A stretch of 64,000 bases of DNA, taken from NCBI GenBank assembly GCA_006503535.1, contig QYRS01000006.1, positions 1,922,001 to 1,986,000 of the forward strand, read 5' to 3'. A program made the position numbers and the translations under genes. Below are positions 12,057 to 21,898 of the stretch, in pieces; the stretch's first letter is position 1, and each line of letters begins with the position of its first letter. The notes under the pieces were generated by a model. The model was given only the letters and a program-made list of their open reading frames with translations, was not told where the DNA came from and made no database searches. This DNA is from Arthrinium phaeospermum. Lineage: Eukaryota; Ascomycota; Sordariomycetes; Amphisphaeriales; Apiosporaceae.

Positions 12057-13134
12057 ATGGCCCCTGTTCCCCCGGCCGGCATCTACGTGCCGGTCCCCAC
12101 CTTCTTCCAGCCCAAGAAGTCGGCGACTTACAACGCCATCGCTTCGCCGTACGATGCTGACACCCAGGCGGCGCATTCCGTGTATCTGGCCAAGGCGGGC
12201 ATCACGGGGCTCGTCGTCCTCGGCAGCACGGGCGAGGCCATCCACCTGACCAACAAGGAGCGCTCCGAGATCCTGTCCAGCGTGCGGACGGCCCTCGACG
12301 GCGCCGGCTTCAAGGACTACCCCATCGTCGCCGGAACCGCCACCCAGAACGTCGAGGAGACCGTCACCCAGCTCAAGGGCGCCAAGGAGGCCGGTGCCCA
12401 GTGGGGGCTGTGTCTCGTCCCGGGCTTCTTCGCCGGCGCCAGCACGCAGGAGGGTATCATCCAATGGTTCACCGCCGTCGCTGACGAGAGCCCCATCCCT
12501 ATCTTGATGTAAGTCGGTTCCTCAACTGATTTTCGGTGGGCAAAGCCTCGAAATCATTGTACACCAGGATTACGAACCAGACACTAATACCATCATCAGC
12601 TACCACTACCCAGGCGTCTCCAACAACGTCAAAGTCGTCCCCTCGACGTTCGCGACGCTGTCCAAGCACCCCAACATCGTCGGCTGCAAGCTGTCACACG
12701 GCGACATGTCGTACCACGCGCAGGTGGCCTCGAGCCCGCACATCGACCACGCCCAGTTCCGGACCTTCTCGGGGCTGGGCCAGCAGCTGCTGCCCGTGGT
12801 GGCGGTGGGCGGCGCGGGCGCCATCGACGGCTGCGCGGGCTTCTTCCCCAAGACGGTCGTGCGGCTGTACGCCCTGTCGGCCAAGACGGTCGGGCTCACC
12901 GAGGACGAGGCCCGCCGCCGCCGCGCGCTGCAGTACAAGCTCAGCGCCATGGAGGAGCTCGTCGTGCAGACGGGCACCGTCGGCATCAAGGAGGCCATCA
13001 GCCGGCTCCGTGGGTTCGGCGACCCGGATGGGACGCGCTTGCCGTTGGTCGGGGGGTTGCCGGGGGGCGATGCGGCGTGGGCGAAGTGGAAGGAGTGTAT
13101 CGATGCGATGGAAGAGGAGGAGAACAGCCTATGA
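12057..13134 (+). CDS. DapA-family (dihydrodipicolinate synthase-like) aldolase
   Basis: Class I aldolase of the DHDPS/N-acetylneuraminate lyase family, 328 residues. One intron 12509-12599 splits the codon for Ile151; joining gives LIYHYPG. The Schiff-base lysine is Lys181 (GCKLSHGD), and Tyr152 matches the catalytic tyrosine of the YNVP motif, 29 residues before it as in DapA. The GSTGEAIHLTNKER stretch matches the substrate-binding GTTGE loop. Ascomycetes make lysine by the aminoadipate route, so a biosynthetic DapA role is unlikely. Inference: a sugar-acid (2-keto-3-deoxy acid) or related pyruvate aldolase; fungal L-threo-3-deoxy-hexulosonate aldolases belong to this family, but substrate assignment here is open. 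Confidence 0.9.
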
Positions 13135-13679
13135 AGGGTCAATTCGGAAGGTTGTCTAGCAGAGAGTTGGATAGAAATCAATGGAGGCGATGCATCTTCA
13201 GTGGGTGTTAGGCTACTGGGGGCTGCATCCCCTACTACCAAATGAAGCCACCCACCTGGGAAAAGGGTAGGGTAATAAGTCCCAATAGCTGCCTTTTCTT
13301 CCAACGGTGGTCGAGTGGTAGTGATTACGCTGGACTGTGCTGGTGGTAAGCCTCTCCCGACCGATTCGCACTCGGGGACACCCTGCCATAGCATCCTCGT
13401 TCGATCCTGCCACCTAGCAGATGTTTGTCGCAATCACCTCGAGCCACTTCGGGACGGATGCAACAGCATACTAGGAGCTCGACCACCCATCTCTCTTCTT
13501 TTTATTCTTTTCTCAGCGGTCACCCATGAATACTTACACAACGGCATACCATCGGTAATCTCAGTTATAGGTACTTACTCAATCTCAATCAATTGAACAG
13601 TGGTCTATGTATACACATATCATACAGCACTAAACTACCCAATCCACATTACAACAATCATCCACCGTACGTACCACTC
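13135..13679. other. Convergent intergenic region with Pol III box-like motifs
   Basis: 3' sides of the aldolase and the following minus-strand gene. Positions 13306-13414 contain an A-box-like (TGGTCGAGTGG) and a B-box-like (GTTCGATCC) motif flanked by complementary GGTGG/CCACC ends, but a full cloverleaf does not fold. See findings. Confidence 0.4.
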
Positions 13680-16307
13680 TTAAGCTATGTAGGAAGGAAT
13701 CTCGGGGGATGCCGGCTCGGTAACCTCTGCTTGTGCTTCGCCCTCTGCTTCAGGGGCCTGAGTGCCGGGCGCCGTCGACGTCTCGACCGGAGAGGCTTGC
13801 TCCTGCGCCAAGCCAAGCCCTGGGATCGGGCTGCCCGTCGAGTTGGCAGCATCCCACGTCCACGTCGGGGCGCCGAGGGCCGGGTGCGCCGGGTCGTATT
13901 CCTCCACCGCGGCAACACCGTCATCCTGAGTCGACGGCGACTCGGTACGCTGCCGCTTCGCAGGGGGCTCCTCCAACGACTGGGTGTTGGTGGTGTCGTC
14001 GTCGTAGTCGTCCACCACACTGAGCTTCCGCTTCGCGCTCTTCTCCACGGCCGGCGTAGGAGGCCGGGGAGCCATGGGCACTTCAAGCTCGGGACTCGGC
14101 GCATCGCTGCGACAGAATGGCTCATTCGCATTCTCATCCGTGTCTTCTTCGTCCACGCCATTCTCATCTCCAACGTGTATTGCCGGAGGTGGGCTGCTAC
14201 TGAAAGGTAAGTCACTCCGCCCTTCCAGCGGGTAATAGTAGAGGAAAACGTACCTGTCATCATGTGTCATCACCACCGGAGATGTTGTTAGAGGTGCATC
14301 CGGGAGGATGATCTCGACATCGTCGGAGGGGTCCACGAGTAGTGACTCCTCCGCTTGCTCCCCTGGAACGGCGGATGATTCCACTTCGATCTCGAAACGA
14401 TCCTGCTCGATCGTACTCACAGCCTCATCAGGGAGGACATCATGCGCTCCATCCTCGACAACGGAACTTGCTTCTGGTGCCTGCAGATCGAGTCGGTTAG
14501 CCAGATAACGGGCAGCGGCCGACGCCGGACGAGGAATCTCCCCGGGCCATTGGGGTCCGTAGAATACCGGAGTCTCATCTTCATTATGCTGCTCTGCTGC
14601 GCCGGTGTCTATCTGCAGCCCCGACTTTGGAGTGGCCTCGTTTCGCGAGATCCCACGACTGAGCTGGACACCAGCCCAATCGCCGACTTCCGATAACGAC
14701 AGTCGCTCACCGTCGGGGCCGCGGAAGACCCGGCCGTCCTTGTCTTCCCTGAAATCGCAGCCGCGTTGCATCGAGTACCCGTCGCTTTCAGATCCGGCAT
14801 CATCCGCAGCAGCATCTGGGGCGTCCTGCATCGTCGCCTCCGCACCCTTTGCCTTTTCGACGTCTACGCCGCCGACAAACCCCATCTGCGCATCCTCGAT
14901 GAATCTTGCCGTCTCCGCATCGTCAGCAGCTCCGATCGATGCAGGCTTAGCTTCTTCCTCTTCCGCCGCCGCCGCCCCCTCCTCCTTCTCATCGTAGGCG
15001 TCGTCACTACCAGCAAGCTTCATAAAAGCGTCGTCTACACTCTGATGCAAGTCTTCTTCGTCTGAACCATCCGACTCGATACGCGGCAGTCCCTTTCGCG
15101 CGGAGGGAGGCGGAGTACTACCTGCAACCTCATCATCGCTCGACTCCGCCACAGAAGAGCCGTCGTCACTTCCTTCTGAATCGCTAGTCGCAGCGTCCTC
15201 GTCGTCATTGACGAAGCGAGACTTGGGGATCCGCCCAACCTCCGACGGCGTATACAACCGCGGCTGCACCGGCGCCCGGCGGTCCTCCTTGCCGTTCTTG
15301 GGCCCCTTTATCAGCGACAGGGTGACGCGCGGGACAAAGTCCATGTAGCGGCGGACCTGGCGGGCCGCGGCACCAATCATGTCGTCGCGGGCCTTCTCGA
15401 GGTTGGTCCAGGCGCAGGTCGGGCGCCAGAGGACGGCGGGGTCGTACGTCTTGCCGGCGCAGCTGAGGTCGATGAGGCGGCGCGTCAGCTCCTCGAACAG
15501 CACGTACGCCCGCAGCCCGGAGCTGAAGTACTCGTCGGTGCGCTGCGCGGGCGGCACCCACAGCTCGCCCTCGTGCGCGGCGCGGTCGTCGATGTTGGCG
15601 AGCACGGGGCGCATGAACTCGGCCAGCCGCGCGCGCACGTGGGCGACGCGGGATGCGGCCGCGGGGCCCGTCGAGGGGTCGATGAAGACGGAGCGGTCGA
15701 CGGTGGTGTAGGGGGAGCTGCTCCGGCGGTCGTGCGGGTCGTCCTTTTGGAGGTGGAGGATGACGGTGACGTAGTGGCCGTCTTTCGTGTCGACCTGGTG
15801 TATCAAGTATTCGTTCTCGCGTACGGACTTGTAGGTAGGCTCGAACTTGATTTTTGAGTTGGCTCGGCATCTTTCGTGGAACGTTTTGTACCCCTCCGTA
15901 TCGCCTATTTCGAGATGGTCCGGGAATAGGTCCATGTCGTCGGGCGACATCCACGTCATGAGTCCCCGGACCTTAGCTGGCAGATGCTCGTAGTGGTACT
16001 CCAACGCGCTCGACAGACTCTCAGACATGATCGGCGCATCGTATCGTGTTTGCAACTGGTTGAGGCCCCTTAGAGCGTTTCTCCCATACGTTACATTATT
16101 TTCGTTTGGAAAGGGGATACTCCTAGGGCCCCTTGTGGGAAACTGCAATATCCCATCTTCCAGGACAGAGGCTCTAGTGACGTTGGCCGACATCTTCGCT
16201 GATACTCCTCTGAAATGTGGTCTTTCTTTTTCAGTTCGGTTCGATAATCCGGGGTTTTCAACGAGTGTGACTATCAAAAGTTCATATGGCTCTACCTCCC
16301 CATACAA
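13680..16307 (-). CDS. Large acidic protein of unknown function, possible papain-like/Ulp1-type N-terminal fold
   Basis: Open for 875 codons. The N-terminal 350 or so residues look globular; the rest is low-complexity, very acidic (long Asp/Glu/Ser/Ala stretches) with a basic patch SAKRKLS and PAKRQR that could be nuclear localisation signals. In the globular part, GHYVTVILHL and SVFIDPST resemble the His and Asp strands of Ulp1/C48-like peptidases, and TCAWTNLEKARDD might hold the cysteine. The usual Gln before Cys is not seen, so this is a weak structural guess. A 54-bp segment 14253-14200 has a GTACGT donor and TTTCAG acceptor and is probably an in-frame intron (857 aa if spliced). Alternative starts at 16193 and 16028; the AT-richer first 90 codons make a later start likely. 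Confidence 0.65.
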   Translation of the reverse strand: MYGEVEPYELLIVTLVENPGLSNRTEKERPHFRGVSAKMSANVTRASVLEDGILQFPTRGPRSIPFPNENNVTYGRNALRGLNQLQTRYDAPIMSESLSSALEYHYEHLPAKVRGLMTWMSPDDMDLFPDHLEIGDTEGYKTFHERCRANSKIKFEPTYKSVRENEYLIHQVDTKDGHYVTVILHLQKDDPHDRRSSSPYTTVDRSVFIDPSTGPAAASRVAHVRARLAEFMRPVLANIDDRAAHEGELWVPPAQRTDEYFSSGLRAYVLFEELTRRLIDLSCAGKTYDPAVLWRPTCAWTNLEKARDDMIGAAARQVRRYMDFVPRVTLSLIKGPKNGKEDRRAPVQPRLYTPSEVGRIPKSRFVNDDEDAATSDSEGSDDGSSVAESSDDEVAGSTPPPSARKGLPRIESDGSDEEDLHQSVDDAFMKLAGSDDAYDEKEEGAAAAEEEEAKPASIGAADDAETARFIEDAQMGFVGGVDVEKAKGAEATMQDAPDAAADDAGSESDGYSMQRGCDFREDKDGRVFRGPDGERLSLSEVGDWAGVQLSRGISRNEATPKSGLQIDTGAAEQHNEDETPVFYGPQWPGEIPRPASAAARYLANRLDLQAPEASSVVEDGAHDVLPDEAVSTIEQDRFEIEVESSAVPGEQAEESLLVDPSDDVEIILPDAPLTTSPVVMTHDDRYVFLYYYPLEGRSDLPFSSSPPPAIHVGDENGVDEEDTDENANEPFCRSDAPSPELEVPMAPRPPTPAVEKSAKRKLSVVDDYDDDTTNTQSLEEPPAKRQRTESPSTQDDGVAAVEEYDPAHPALGAPTWTWDAANSTGSPIPGLGLAQEQASPVETSTAPGTQAPEAEGEAQAEVTEPASPEIPSYIA

Positions 16308-17319
16308 TTTCTTAAGTATGCATGGTTGCAGTAACAGTTCCTAATACACTTAGGATGTCGGAGAACTCTGCCTTTGTCATCACGAGGGTGGATAAAGACG
16401 GTACTGATCCGGACGATGTACTATTCTTAGCAATCCCCTTTGTCTCGAGACAATGTAGTCGAGAAGAGCTCCTTGTCTTGGATGGGCCAACACTAGTCTA
16501 AATGCATCTGGAGGAGAAACACTTCATTTCAAGGCAGTTGGACGTTATCAACAGCTGCCTTGTGTTTTTATCTTGGACCCCGAGCCAGTGAGGGGGGGGG
16601 GGTTTATCACATTGATGCACAATGAACCCATCCCTCGAGCCATCAAGTCAATATCGTTCGAATAGGATAAGCTGGTTATGCATTTTTATTACTTACAAGG
16701 ACTGTATCTCAGGATTGATACTCAATCAAGTGTTTATGGGGCCGCAAATACCCCTGGATACACTCGCGGTTGTACTGAACATCCTTGAGGGGGTAATCAA
16801 ATCAAGAGGCGACTGCTTGAAAGTTTTACTTTGATTGATTCCATTGATCCCTGAAACGTCAAGAGCTCGAAGACCGAGGTCCGATGGATAGTTGACTAAC
16901 GTAGGTATGTCCTGGTGTTCGATCTAGAAACCTTGTCATGGCCAGATTTGTGTTCGCCCACAAGCAGGCTCCTTGGGGGACGAGAAACACATTTGTGCGT
17001 TGCAAAACAAATTGACAACTAGATTTAAGATATTTTCGATCACCCATGTTTGGCACATCTGAAAAATTCAAGGGTGAGAGGGTTCGTTTCCTTCTTGGTA
17101 TCCGCCTCAAAACCTCTCGAGAGAGATTCAACAGATGAACCAATGGAATATTGCCTAGAGTATCCAGAACAACTATGAACTTAAATTGGCTCCATCTTTA
17201 CTGGGAATTACAAAGTCTAGATACAAAACAGCGCCATCATTCCATGTTTGTCCTGCAGGAGCCAAATCCGTCCCCCATCAGCAATTGCAACAACAAACTT
17301 GGCAAGCCTCCCTCAAACC
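16308..17319. other. Divergent intergenic region, about 1 kb
   Basis: Promoter space for the acidic-protein gene (minus) and the small membrane protein (plus). Contains an 11-G homopolymer near 16592-16602. No gene supported. Confidence 0.5.
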
Positions 17320-17859
17320 ATGGTTATATACGAAATCGAGATATCCAAAGCCTCATCCTCACCAGAAGACTCACCAGTGTCTCACATTCCAGCACGCGAC
17401 GTAGTACGATCGAAACCCACAATGCCTGCAAACGAGAAACCCGTCGTCAAAAGCCCAAACCCCCGGGTCAGCCATTTTTGCCTTGGTATGGCCACTATGA
17501 AAATTACAGCTTTAGTAGTGGCCTGTCACTATCGCGAGCAGCCAAGTGCAGAATACGGAGGCTTCTTCTGGGCTAAATTGGTTGGCATCGTCATCTCGCT
17601 GATTCTGCTACCCGTCCACGCAATTCTACGGTTCAGCTCATATAAAAAAGAGCACCACGGTATATTCCACCGGGCCATGCCTTTCTGCTCAGGGCTCGTC
17701 GCTGTGTGCGCGATGACAATTCTCAACACATTACTTTGGCCGGAGAGGTTTCCCACATATATCTTGGCCTACCAGGCCGAGATGTGGTTCTGGATCGGCT
17801 ACTGGGCTGAGTGGTGGACCGCCATACTGGGAGACGTAATGGCTGCTTTCGGATGCTGA
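17320..17859 (+). CDS. Small membrane protein, three predicted TM segments
   Basis: 179 residues from the ATG at 17320 (CAAACCATGG, good context); an upstream in-frame ATG at 17248 would add 24 residues of poor quality. A polar Ser/Pro-rich N-terminus of about 60 residues is followed by three hydrophobic segments: around AKLVGIVISLILL, SGLVAVCAMTILNTLL, and WIGYWAEWWTAILGDVMA. Tryptophan-rich C-terminal helix. I do not recognise the family. No intron is needed. Confidence 0.6.
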   Translation: MVIYEIEISKASSSPEDSPVSHIPARDVVRSKPTMPANEKPVVKSPNPRVSHFCLGMATMKITALVVACHYREQPSAEYGGFFWAKLVGIVISLILLPVHAILRFSSYKKEHHGIFHRAMPFCSGLVAVCAMTILNTLLWPERFPTYILAYQAEMWFWIGYWAEWWTAILGDVMAAFGC

Positions 17860-18128
17860 GAGGAAAACATCACCTGGAGGAGTACAAAGACACGTCCGCC
17901 AAAACCACTTGCAGGTCAACCACTAGCCCTCTCTCACATCCAGCAATACTTTGAGGCATTGCTGCTCTGAGGATTCATACACCTTGGAGCAAGATGGCTG
18001 TTCATAACCACTACCGGAATAACTGGTTCGAATTTCGAACGGTAGATCTAGAAAATCTCATGACCAACTGTCTGTACACTCTTTGAAGACCCTACTCTAT
18101 CATCATCTTCCCTTCCCGCCCCTTGGAT

Positions 18129-19378
18129 CTACTGGCATTGCGAATAGTACTCATTGCTCACGACACACTTGTAGGAGCCGGAGCACGCCGTGCAACCCTT
18201 GAAGTCCTTGCCGCCGCACTGGCCCCACTGGGCCACGGGACTGCAACCGCCTCCTTGGCCGGGGCTGGAGGTGGTGGTCGGGGCCGCCGCCTTGGTGGAT
18301 GTGACGATGGTGGTCGGGGCAGCTTTCGTGGTGGTGGGCGCGGGCGCGGGGTTGCCGGCTCCGGGGTTGGCGCCGCAGGTAAAGGGGTCAGGGCCTGGTG
18401 GGATCGTTGTTAGCTGAACATTATTCTGGGTCGTGTGTAAGTATGTATGTGCGGACTCGAGGGGAGGCTTACCGGGAATCACGTAGCTGCTGCTGCCCAT
18501 GGAGTAGATGTTGATCAAGAGACCCGGGTCATTTGCCTGCGAAATTCAAATAAGCATCAGCACTGGACTCGACTGTAATATATACCAAGGATAGTGTTGC
18601 CATACCTTGTAAATACCGGGGATACTGTACGTCTGGGGGGACGCAGATGCCTTTCCTCCCTTAATGTTGATCTGGGCGCATTCCATCTGGAGAGAATCCG
18701 TGTCAGTGAGAGCATTAGATGGCAAACGCTTGGTAGACATGACTTACATAGAGCTGGGCACCACCAGAAGAGCCTGCGCCGTGCAAGGCGATCATCTCAG
18801 CGCGCAGGAGGTACTGTCCATCGGCTATGCAGTCGGGGATCTTGATGGAGTGGAGACCGCCGTTTTCGATGACCTTGGAAGTGCCCCAGACACCACCATT
18901 GAGCCCGTCCTGCTGGATCTTGAACCTGTAACGATGGTAACACAGATTAGTTCTTTGGCCTATCACTTGTACATCGTACAAATTCATCGGCCTGAGTCCC
19001 TACTTACCAACCGTCACCCGGCCCAGCAGCAGCCATAGCACTATCCACCTTCTTCAAGTAAGCCAGCGTCGGCCCCTTGTGAGACGCGTCCATGACGTCG
19101 TCGGCGCCCGACGTCAGCGTGTGCCGCCAGACGGCCGTCACGGTGCTGCCGGCCTGGACGTCGATGACCTTGTCCGAGGGCGTCGTCGGGTTCGGCGGCC
19201 CGTTGCACGCCAGCGAGTCCGAGCTCACGTCCTGGATCGGCCCGTCGTACGAAGGGGTCCGGATCCCGTGCGATACCGGGTACCTCGTGCCGCCGCTCTC
19301 GAGCTGCACGAAGATGGTGTGGGCCGAGGCGAGCGACGAGGCGCTGGCGGCGAGGCCGAGGAGGGCGGTGGTTCGCAT
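18129..19378 (-). CDS. AA9 lytic polysaccharide monooxygenase with CBM1
   Basis: Secreted copper monooxygenase (formerly GH61) that oxidatively cleaves cellulose or related beta-glucans. Five exons: 19378-19008, 18925-18748, 18686-18606, 18536-18473, 18394-18129; spliced product 319 residues. A 19-residue signal peptide ends in LASA and exposes the copper-binding His20 (mature His1, HTIFVQ). The second copper ligand is His100 in MDASHKGP; His172, Gln181 and axial Tyr183 lie in [20 protein letters not shown] Thr/Ala/Pro-rich linker (about 245-280) leads to a C-terminal CBM1 with its cysteine/aromatic pattern ([17 protein letters not shown]...YYSQCQ). All active-site residues are intact. Expression is presumably cellulose-responsive (family knowledge). 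Confidence 0.96.
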
Positions 19379-20587
19379 CGTGATGGTGGGGGGTGGGAGC
19401 TAGGTACTCGTTGGACGGAGGTGCCCTTCGTGTCGAGTCTCGGATGCTTTGGGGGGATTAGTTCAGATTCCACGAGGATAGAAGGAGTCCAAATGAATCA
19501 GAACGAGCGGCGTTGGTATGGTATAAGTATCAGAGCCAAGTCAGTCAGCCTGGCACATGCTCAAGAGGGATGGGTGATCGCATTGTGCGTGCCGCCATCC
19601 CACCTTTTCCATGCAGTCTCGTGCTTGGTGTGCCCTGTCAATCCCAGATTCCTCCAATGGATGCGATGGAATGTATCCGACAGTGACTTATCTTTCCAAA
19701 CAAGCCCTTTTGGCGGTTCCGAGGCGCCGAAACGAGGTGACAAGTTTGCAGGGCGGAGCCGGAGCCACGACGTCCGGCGGTCGAATTCGGCATGGCGTCG
19801 CGGCATCACGCAAGCAAAATCCCGTCGCCCAGGTAGATCACGCCACGTTCCACACGACCTCCTCGCTTCATTCCACATTGGCATAGTTTTCAATGCAATC
19901 GGGGAGTTTTTGGATGTTGTGAGGGTTGGTCGGGACACGCAGTTCACATGGTTGGTAGGAGAGCGTAGTCTTGGCATCTTGATGTCTTCGGCTGCGTTGC
20001 CCGGATCTGCATACAAGCTTGAATTGCTTGTCGTCCCTCCACGTGTCAGCAGTGCCTGACGCTGGACGATGCCAAGTGTTCTCATTGTAGATAGTTACTT
20101 CAGAGATGTCAACTTGCGTAACATCACAAACATCGGCCGCTAGTAAAGTTACCATCTATCATACACAATTGCTGGCTTCATCGCAGCTTGTGAGTACGTA
20201 CTGTATTCAGGATCAACAGAGTACAGAAGAAAAGGCTGAAGGCATCTATTTTGTAGCAAGCCATGCTCGTGGTTGGGCAGATAAAATGGCACAACAACAA
20301 GATCCTGGCTCAGCATATCGCGATTTGTATTTGGCACGAGAAAAGCAAATATCAAATGGAGAGGATCAAGATATGAGTTGTCTTCAATTGCTTTGCAGCT
20401 GTATTGATTTTGAGTGGTTGAATGCTATGATATGATGTGTTGTGTTGTGTTGCATTCAAGCTGCAAAAGCAGAGATTGAAGTAAGTGCCCGCCACCGTCC
20501 CTCATGTCACCTCCAAGAAGTGTCATGTGTATGTATGTGTGAACGTTTCCAATCCCAGAATTCCCAATTTCCCATGCCAAAGTCCCA
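19379..20587. other. Intergenic region, about 1.2 kb
   Basis: Upstream of the AA9 gene and downstream of the small gene at 20.6 kb. Several short frames on both strands with no domain or codon-usage support. No repeat found. Confidence 0.5.
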
Positions 20588-21219
20588 TTATCCAATGCCC
20601 CATATGTCCTCCACTGTTGCCATGATGCTCCCGCCTTGTGTGTTTGTCTTGCCTCGAACTCGGTGGCTTGCCTCGTATGTATCAGTTGGATTTCGTAGTT
20701 TGCTTGTTGCTGGTATGTTCGTCTTGAATGTTAGTAGGATGTTGGAGGTGAGGGAAAATGAATTAGTATCTTACCTTGAAGGCGGGTGATGCATCGCCAC
20801 CATAATCCTTGATGAGAAGCTGACTCGGGTTTTTTATCGACTCTTCCAAGACTCCAGTTCTACATATCACCAACAGTAGTGACCATGACCAAGCAGAGCA
20901 GAAGGCCTATCTCAGGGATCCCATGTTCCAGATCCCCAACCTTCCAAAGACGCGTTCCGTGTTGACATTAAATCACCTGAAACTCTGCGAAATGCTGCAC
21001 CGAAGTACGCTCGACTTATGAGATCAGGATGAAGTCGCGATGCGCAGAAGAGCCATTGTGCAGCCACGAAGTGACGCTGGAGTTCTGGTGGTGCAAAGCT
21101 TGCCAAGGTACTGACGTGATTGGGTGGAAGAGGTCGTACTGGGGATGTGAGGGCACGGGACTGGTGCAAGGAAAGATGTGCTGACGATGGATACGGGAAA
21201 AGAAGTGAATGGTGGTCAT
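20588..21219 (-). CDS. Small spliced gene, about 99 residues, unknown function
   Basis: A gene made of short exons. The two 3' exons are well supported: 20859-20775 and 20722-20588, joined by a 52-bp intron with GTAAGA donor and a perfect TACTAAC branch site. They encode ...LIKDYGGDASPAFK|TNIPATSKLRN... ending ATVEDIWGIG, clearly protein-like. The 5' end is less sure. A 47-bp intron at 21276-21230 lies just upstream of ATG 21219 (MTTIHFFSRIHRQ, amphipathic, possible mitochondrial presequence). Exon 21219-21140 (donor GTACGA) joins in phase to 20859, giving 99 aa. The alternative start at 21056 (MALLRIATSS) is in frame with the 3' exons but meets two TGA codons. Confidence 0.5.
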
Positions 21220-21229
21220 ATGTGGAAAG

Positions 21230-21306
21230 CTGTGGGGGAGAATGGTTAGGTATCTCGAAGAAGAAAGAAGACTTACTGTGTTGGGTTGGGTTGGGTTAGA
21301 CTTACT
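21230..21306 (-). other. 5'UTR intron and duplicated donor of the 20.6-21.2 kb gene
   Basis: On the minus strand a GTAAGT donor at 21276, CTAAC and CCCACAG at 21230 form a 47-bp intron. A second copy of the donor, AGTAAGTCT, lies 30 bp upstream at about 21306. The copies are separated by three TTGGG units (21281-21299 plus strand). Two alternative 5' splice sites look possible. Confidence 0.5.
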
Positions 21307-21786
21307 TTGTATGGTTGAGCCAACTTGTGTGAGACGACATCTTGATCATTGCTTCCGATGTTCTTGATGAAGGTTGCATGCCAATGTTGTTGTTGTGTTG
21401 AGGTGATGTACCAAGGCAATGTTGATGTTGGCAAGTGGTATGTGTGGTATGGTGTACCAATGGTGAAGGTGGAAGGTGGAAGCGATGATGTGTTGAAGAT
21501 GCTTGGTGATGATGATACTTGATCAAGTTGGTGAAGGTGTTTGATGATGAGACTTGATGAAGAAGAAGGTTGATGTAGGTTGAAGATCCAAGTCCTCTTG
21601 ACCAAAGGTGTTTGGGTTGATGGAGGAGAGAGGAGGAAGTTGGGAGCTGGGGAGGAAAGTTGGGTCCCTTTATTCCCTTCCAGATGGGCAGAACGGGCGC
21701 GCAATCAGTAACCTGGGGCCCGAGGAGGGTGCGCCAGCATGACTGTAAATTCCAGTACCTTATTCCAGTGCAACTGTAGGGTGGGA

Positions 21787-21898
21787 AATTTTCTGATTGG
21801 TCGAAAACGTTTCGGGGTCCTTACAGCAGCATAGCAGAGCCGCACCTTGTTTAGGGGGGCCAGCGGTCCCCACCCGATTTCGATTTTTCTGATTGGTC
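21787..21898 (-). promoter_or_regulatory. Repeated CCAAT-box elements
   Basis: The 12-bp direct repeat TTCTGATTGGTC occurs at 21791-21802 and 21887-21898. On the minus strand it reads GACCAATCAGAA, a CCAAT box with its preferred flanks (CCAATCA, HAP/CBC complex). A further ATTGG lies near 21955. Position upstream of the minus-strand transcript with its 5'UTR intron suggests promoter function. Confidence 0.5.

Noticed and set aside
15205..15954. 249-codon minus-strand frame, Arg/Pro-rich
   Set aside because: Alternative frame of the acidic-protein gene on the same strand; composition typical of a GC-rich shadow.
16592..16602. 11-G homopolymer as a G-quadruplex
   Set aside because: A single G-run without partner runs cannot form the usual intramolecular structure; may also be a sequencing artefact.
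21281..21299. TTGGG repeats as a telomere-like tract
   Set aside because: Only three units, not TTAGGG, and inside a 5' leader.
21273..21704. 143-codon minus-strand frame (Ser/His/Thr-rich)
   Set aside because: Lies in the CT-rich 5' leader of the 20.6-kb gene, contains splice donors and has no domain.
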